Position numbers and translations under genes: made by a program. A stretch of DNA of 64,000 bases from Rhodovulum adriaticum (lineage in GTDB: Bacteria; Pseudomonadota; Alphaproteobacteria; Rhodobacterales; Rhodobacteraceae), in contig NZ_SLXL01000010.1 of assembly GCF_004345735.1 (NCBI RefSeq), positions 1 to 64,000 of the forward strand. Reading direction: 5' to 3'. Positions 62,937-64,000 of the stretch are shown piece after piece. The notes beneath the pieces were generated by a model. That model was not told the DNA's origin and did no database searches. It saw nothing but the letters and a program-made list of their open reading frames with translations. The first letter of the stretch is position 1. Every line of letters begins with the position of its first letter.

Positions 62937-63398
62937 ATGGACCTGCGGACGCGCATCGCCGCTGCTTTGAAAGCGGCGATGAAGAACAAGGAACCTGAGC
63001 GGCTGGGCACCCTGCGGCTGATCAATGCGGCGATCAAGGATCGCGACATCGCGCTGCGCGGCGACGGGGCCGAGGATGGCGTCGGGGATGGCGAGGTGCT
63101 GTCGATTCTGGGGCGGATGGTCAAGCAGCGCCAGGAAAGCGCCCGCGCCTATGAGGAAGGCGGGCGCCTGGACCTGGCCGAGCACGAGCGCGCGGAGATC
63201 GCGGTGATCGAGGAATTCCTGCCCCGGCAACTGAACGACACCGAAGTCGCCGCCGCAATCGACAAGGCCATCGCCCGGCAAGAGGCGGACTCTATCCGCG
63301 ATATGGGCAAGGTCATGGCCGCGCTGAAAGCGGACTATGCCGGGCGCATGGATTTCGGACAGGTCGGCCCCATGGTGCGGCAGCGACTGGCAGGCTAG
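62937..63398 (+). CDS. GatB/YqeY-domain protein
   Basis: The 153-residue protein is a stand-alone YqeY/GatB-tail protein: MKNKEPERLGTLRLINAAIK at the N-terminus and the C-terminal helical part with MGKVMAALKADYAGRMDFGQ. The family is thought to bind tRNA or to support amidotransferases, but the function is not settled. AGAGGA precedes ATG 62937. Next to carA, a YqeY gene is a common neighbour in Alphaproteobacteria. Confidence 0.93.
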   Translation: MDLRTRIAAALKAAMKNKEPERLGTLRLINAAIKDRDIALRGDGAEDGVGDGEVLSILGRMVKQRQESARAYEEGGRLDLAEHERAEIAVIEEFLPRQLNDTEVAAAIDKAIARQEADSIRDMGKVMAALKADYAGRMDFGQVGPMVRQRLAG

Positions 63399-63585
63399 AG
63401 CTTGCACCGGGCCGGGGGCGTGGCTAGACCTGCGACAAAAGGAGCATCGCTCCTCGGCCGTTTCTTGCCCGCAAGGGCTTGCGCCGGGCGGTAGCCGCGC
63501 CATCTAGGGGCGGCGGGGCGCGGGCGCGGGCCACGCGGGAAGACTGACAGGGCCAGCGGGCCGCAGACCCAGACAGGAGCGTGAA

Positions 63586-63921
63586 ATGCTGAACTATTTC
63601 AAGAACGTGAAGCCGGAAGACTGGCCCGCCGTGATCCTGCGCGGCGCCGCGCTGGCGTTGATCGTGATCCACCTTTTCACGGCGTTCTTCATCTACTACC
63701 ACATCATCTTCGTGATCACCGCGATCGTGCTGGGCCTGCTTCTGGCCCGCGAGATGTACGAGGATCTGGCGCAGCGCTTCTTCCGCCTGAAGGCCGAGGA
63801 ATACGAAAAGGATCTGCGCGAGCTGAAGGAAGGCCAAGAGGCCGAACACAAGCACCCCAACCTGCTGATCGAGGGGCGGGCGGCCATGCGCGACATCACC
63901 GAGCGCAAGTCCAAGAACTGA
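63586..63921 (+). CDS. Small membrane protein of unknown function
   Basis: The 111-residue protein has two membrane segments (about 15-55, VILRGAALALIVIHLFTAFF and YYHIIFVITAIVLGLLLA) and a charged C-terminal helix (about 60-90, rich in Glu and Lys). GGAG lies seven bases before the ATG. No known family was recognised. A hairpin follows directly. The 187-base gap before it shows no gene. Confidence 0.75.
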   Translation: MLNYFKNVKPEDWPAVILRGAALALIVIHLFTAFFIYYHIIFVITAIVLGLLLAREMYEDLAQRFFRLKAEEYEKDLRELKEGQEAEHKHPNLLIEGRAAMRDITERKSKN

Positions 63922-63927
63922 ACGTCC

Positions 63928-63955
63928 CCCCGCGTCCTCAGTCGAAGACGCGGGG
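63928..63955. terminator. Hairpin between two convergent genes at the right edge
   Basis: CCCCGCGTC (63928-63936) pairs perfectly with GACGCGGGG (63947-63955) over a 10-base loop, seven bases after the stop of the membrane protein gene. The stem includes the last codons and stop of the minus-strand gene, so it would serve both directions. Confidence 0.6.
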
Positions 63956-64000
63956 AAACGTCTGCTGCAGCGCCACGTCCAGATCGGCCATCGTGACCGG
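63938..64000 (-). CDS. 3' end of an unidentified gene
   Basis: The minus strand reads open from the window edge to TGA 63938-63940 and gives 20 residues with the end VALQQTFPRVFD. The fragment is too short to name a family. An internal ATG (63991) exists but the coding region most likely enters from outside the window. Confidence 0.5.
   Translation of the reverse strand, partial: PVTMADLDVALQQTFPRVFD

Noticed and set aside
63422-63570. Coding region between yqeY and the last membrane protein gene
   Set aside because: Only short frames with no start signal were seen.

Overview
The window is from a high-GC alphaproteobacterium of the order Rhodobacterales (Rhodobacter/Roseobacter group). The basis is the gene content and order: mreB-mreC-mreD-mrdA-rodA, glyQ-glyS followed by a PPDK-like gene and sleB, folB-folP-glmM, a SAM-II riboswitch before metZ, a CryB-type iron-sulfur photolyase and an SqrR-type operator before a sulfide:quinone reductase gene. 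Genus and species cannot be fixed from the sequence alone.

Region 1 (1-13.6 kb) is a genomic island. Its right edge is a tRNA-Gln(UUG) gene with a large tyrosine recombinase reading away from it; its left edge lies outside the window. A DUF927 helicase/primase-like gene sits next to the integrase. The rest is a dense and partly ruined set of toxin-antitoxin (TA) modules: Xre/RES (intact), TacA with a toxin eroded to 34 codons, RelE-like/XRE (5' end odd), TacAT (intact), a PIN fragment cut by an IS66 end, HipBA (intact), an HTH/PIN remnant, and a second HipBA whose kinase is frameshifted and cut by another IS66 end while its repressor is intact. An IS21 element survives only as an in-frame istA::istB deletion fusion. 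The partial gene at the left edge is a WYL-domain regulator, a type often found beside phage-defence loci, so the unseen part of the island may hold defence genes. Several TA operators can be read directly as perfect palindromes.

Region 2 (13.6-64 kb) is core chromosome. It holds capsule export with Kdo synthesis (kpsT-kpsE-kdsA), nhaA, a UDG-family gene with sseB, the rod-shape operon mreBCD-mrdA-rodA with ghrA attached, leuA behind a leucine-rich leader peptide, an SDR gene with a cryB photolyase, sqr behind an ATTC-N8-GAAT site, xseA and purD (divergent), tetR, a small lipoprotein gene, hom, a GST gene, the riboswitch-controlled metZ, folE2, trkH, a secreted protein with SPOR, peptidoglycan-binding and degenerate trypsin-like domains, glyQS, a PPDK-like gene, sleB, folB-folP-glmM, an EamA transporter gene, ilvC, a ubiH-like gene, a small membrane protein gene, a HAD phosphatase gene, a GntR regulator gene, a glycosyltransferase gene with an N-terminal MshEN-like region, carA, yqeY, a small membrane protein gene and the 3' end of one more gene on the minus strand.

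The most interesting points are the pattern of toxin loss with antitoxin retention in the island, the istA::istB fusion, GTCCA repeats in inverted orientation on both sides of the DUF927 gene, the pseudoprotease that lacks all three triad residues, the PPDK-like protein with a disrupted ATP-binding half, and the readable regulatory elements (leu leader, SqrR site, SAM-II riboswitch with terminator). No CRISPR array, rRNA gene or phage structural gene was seen.
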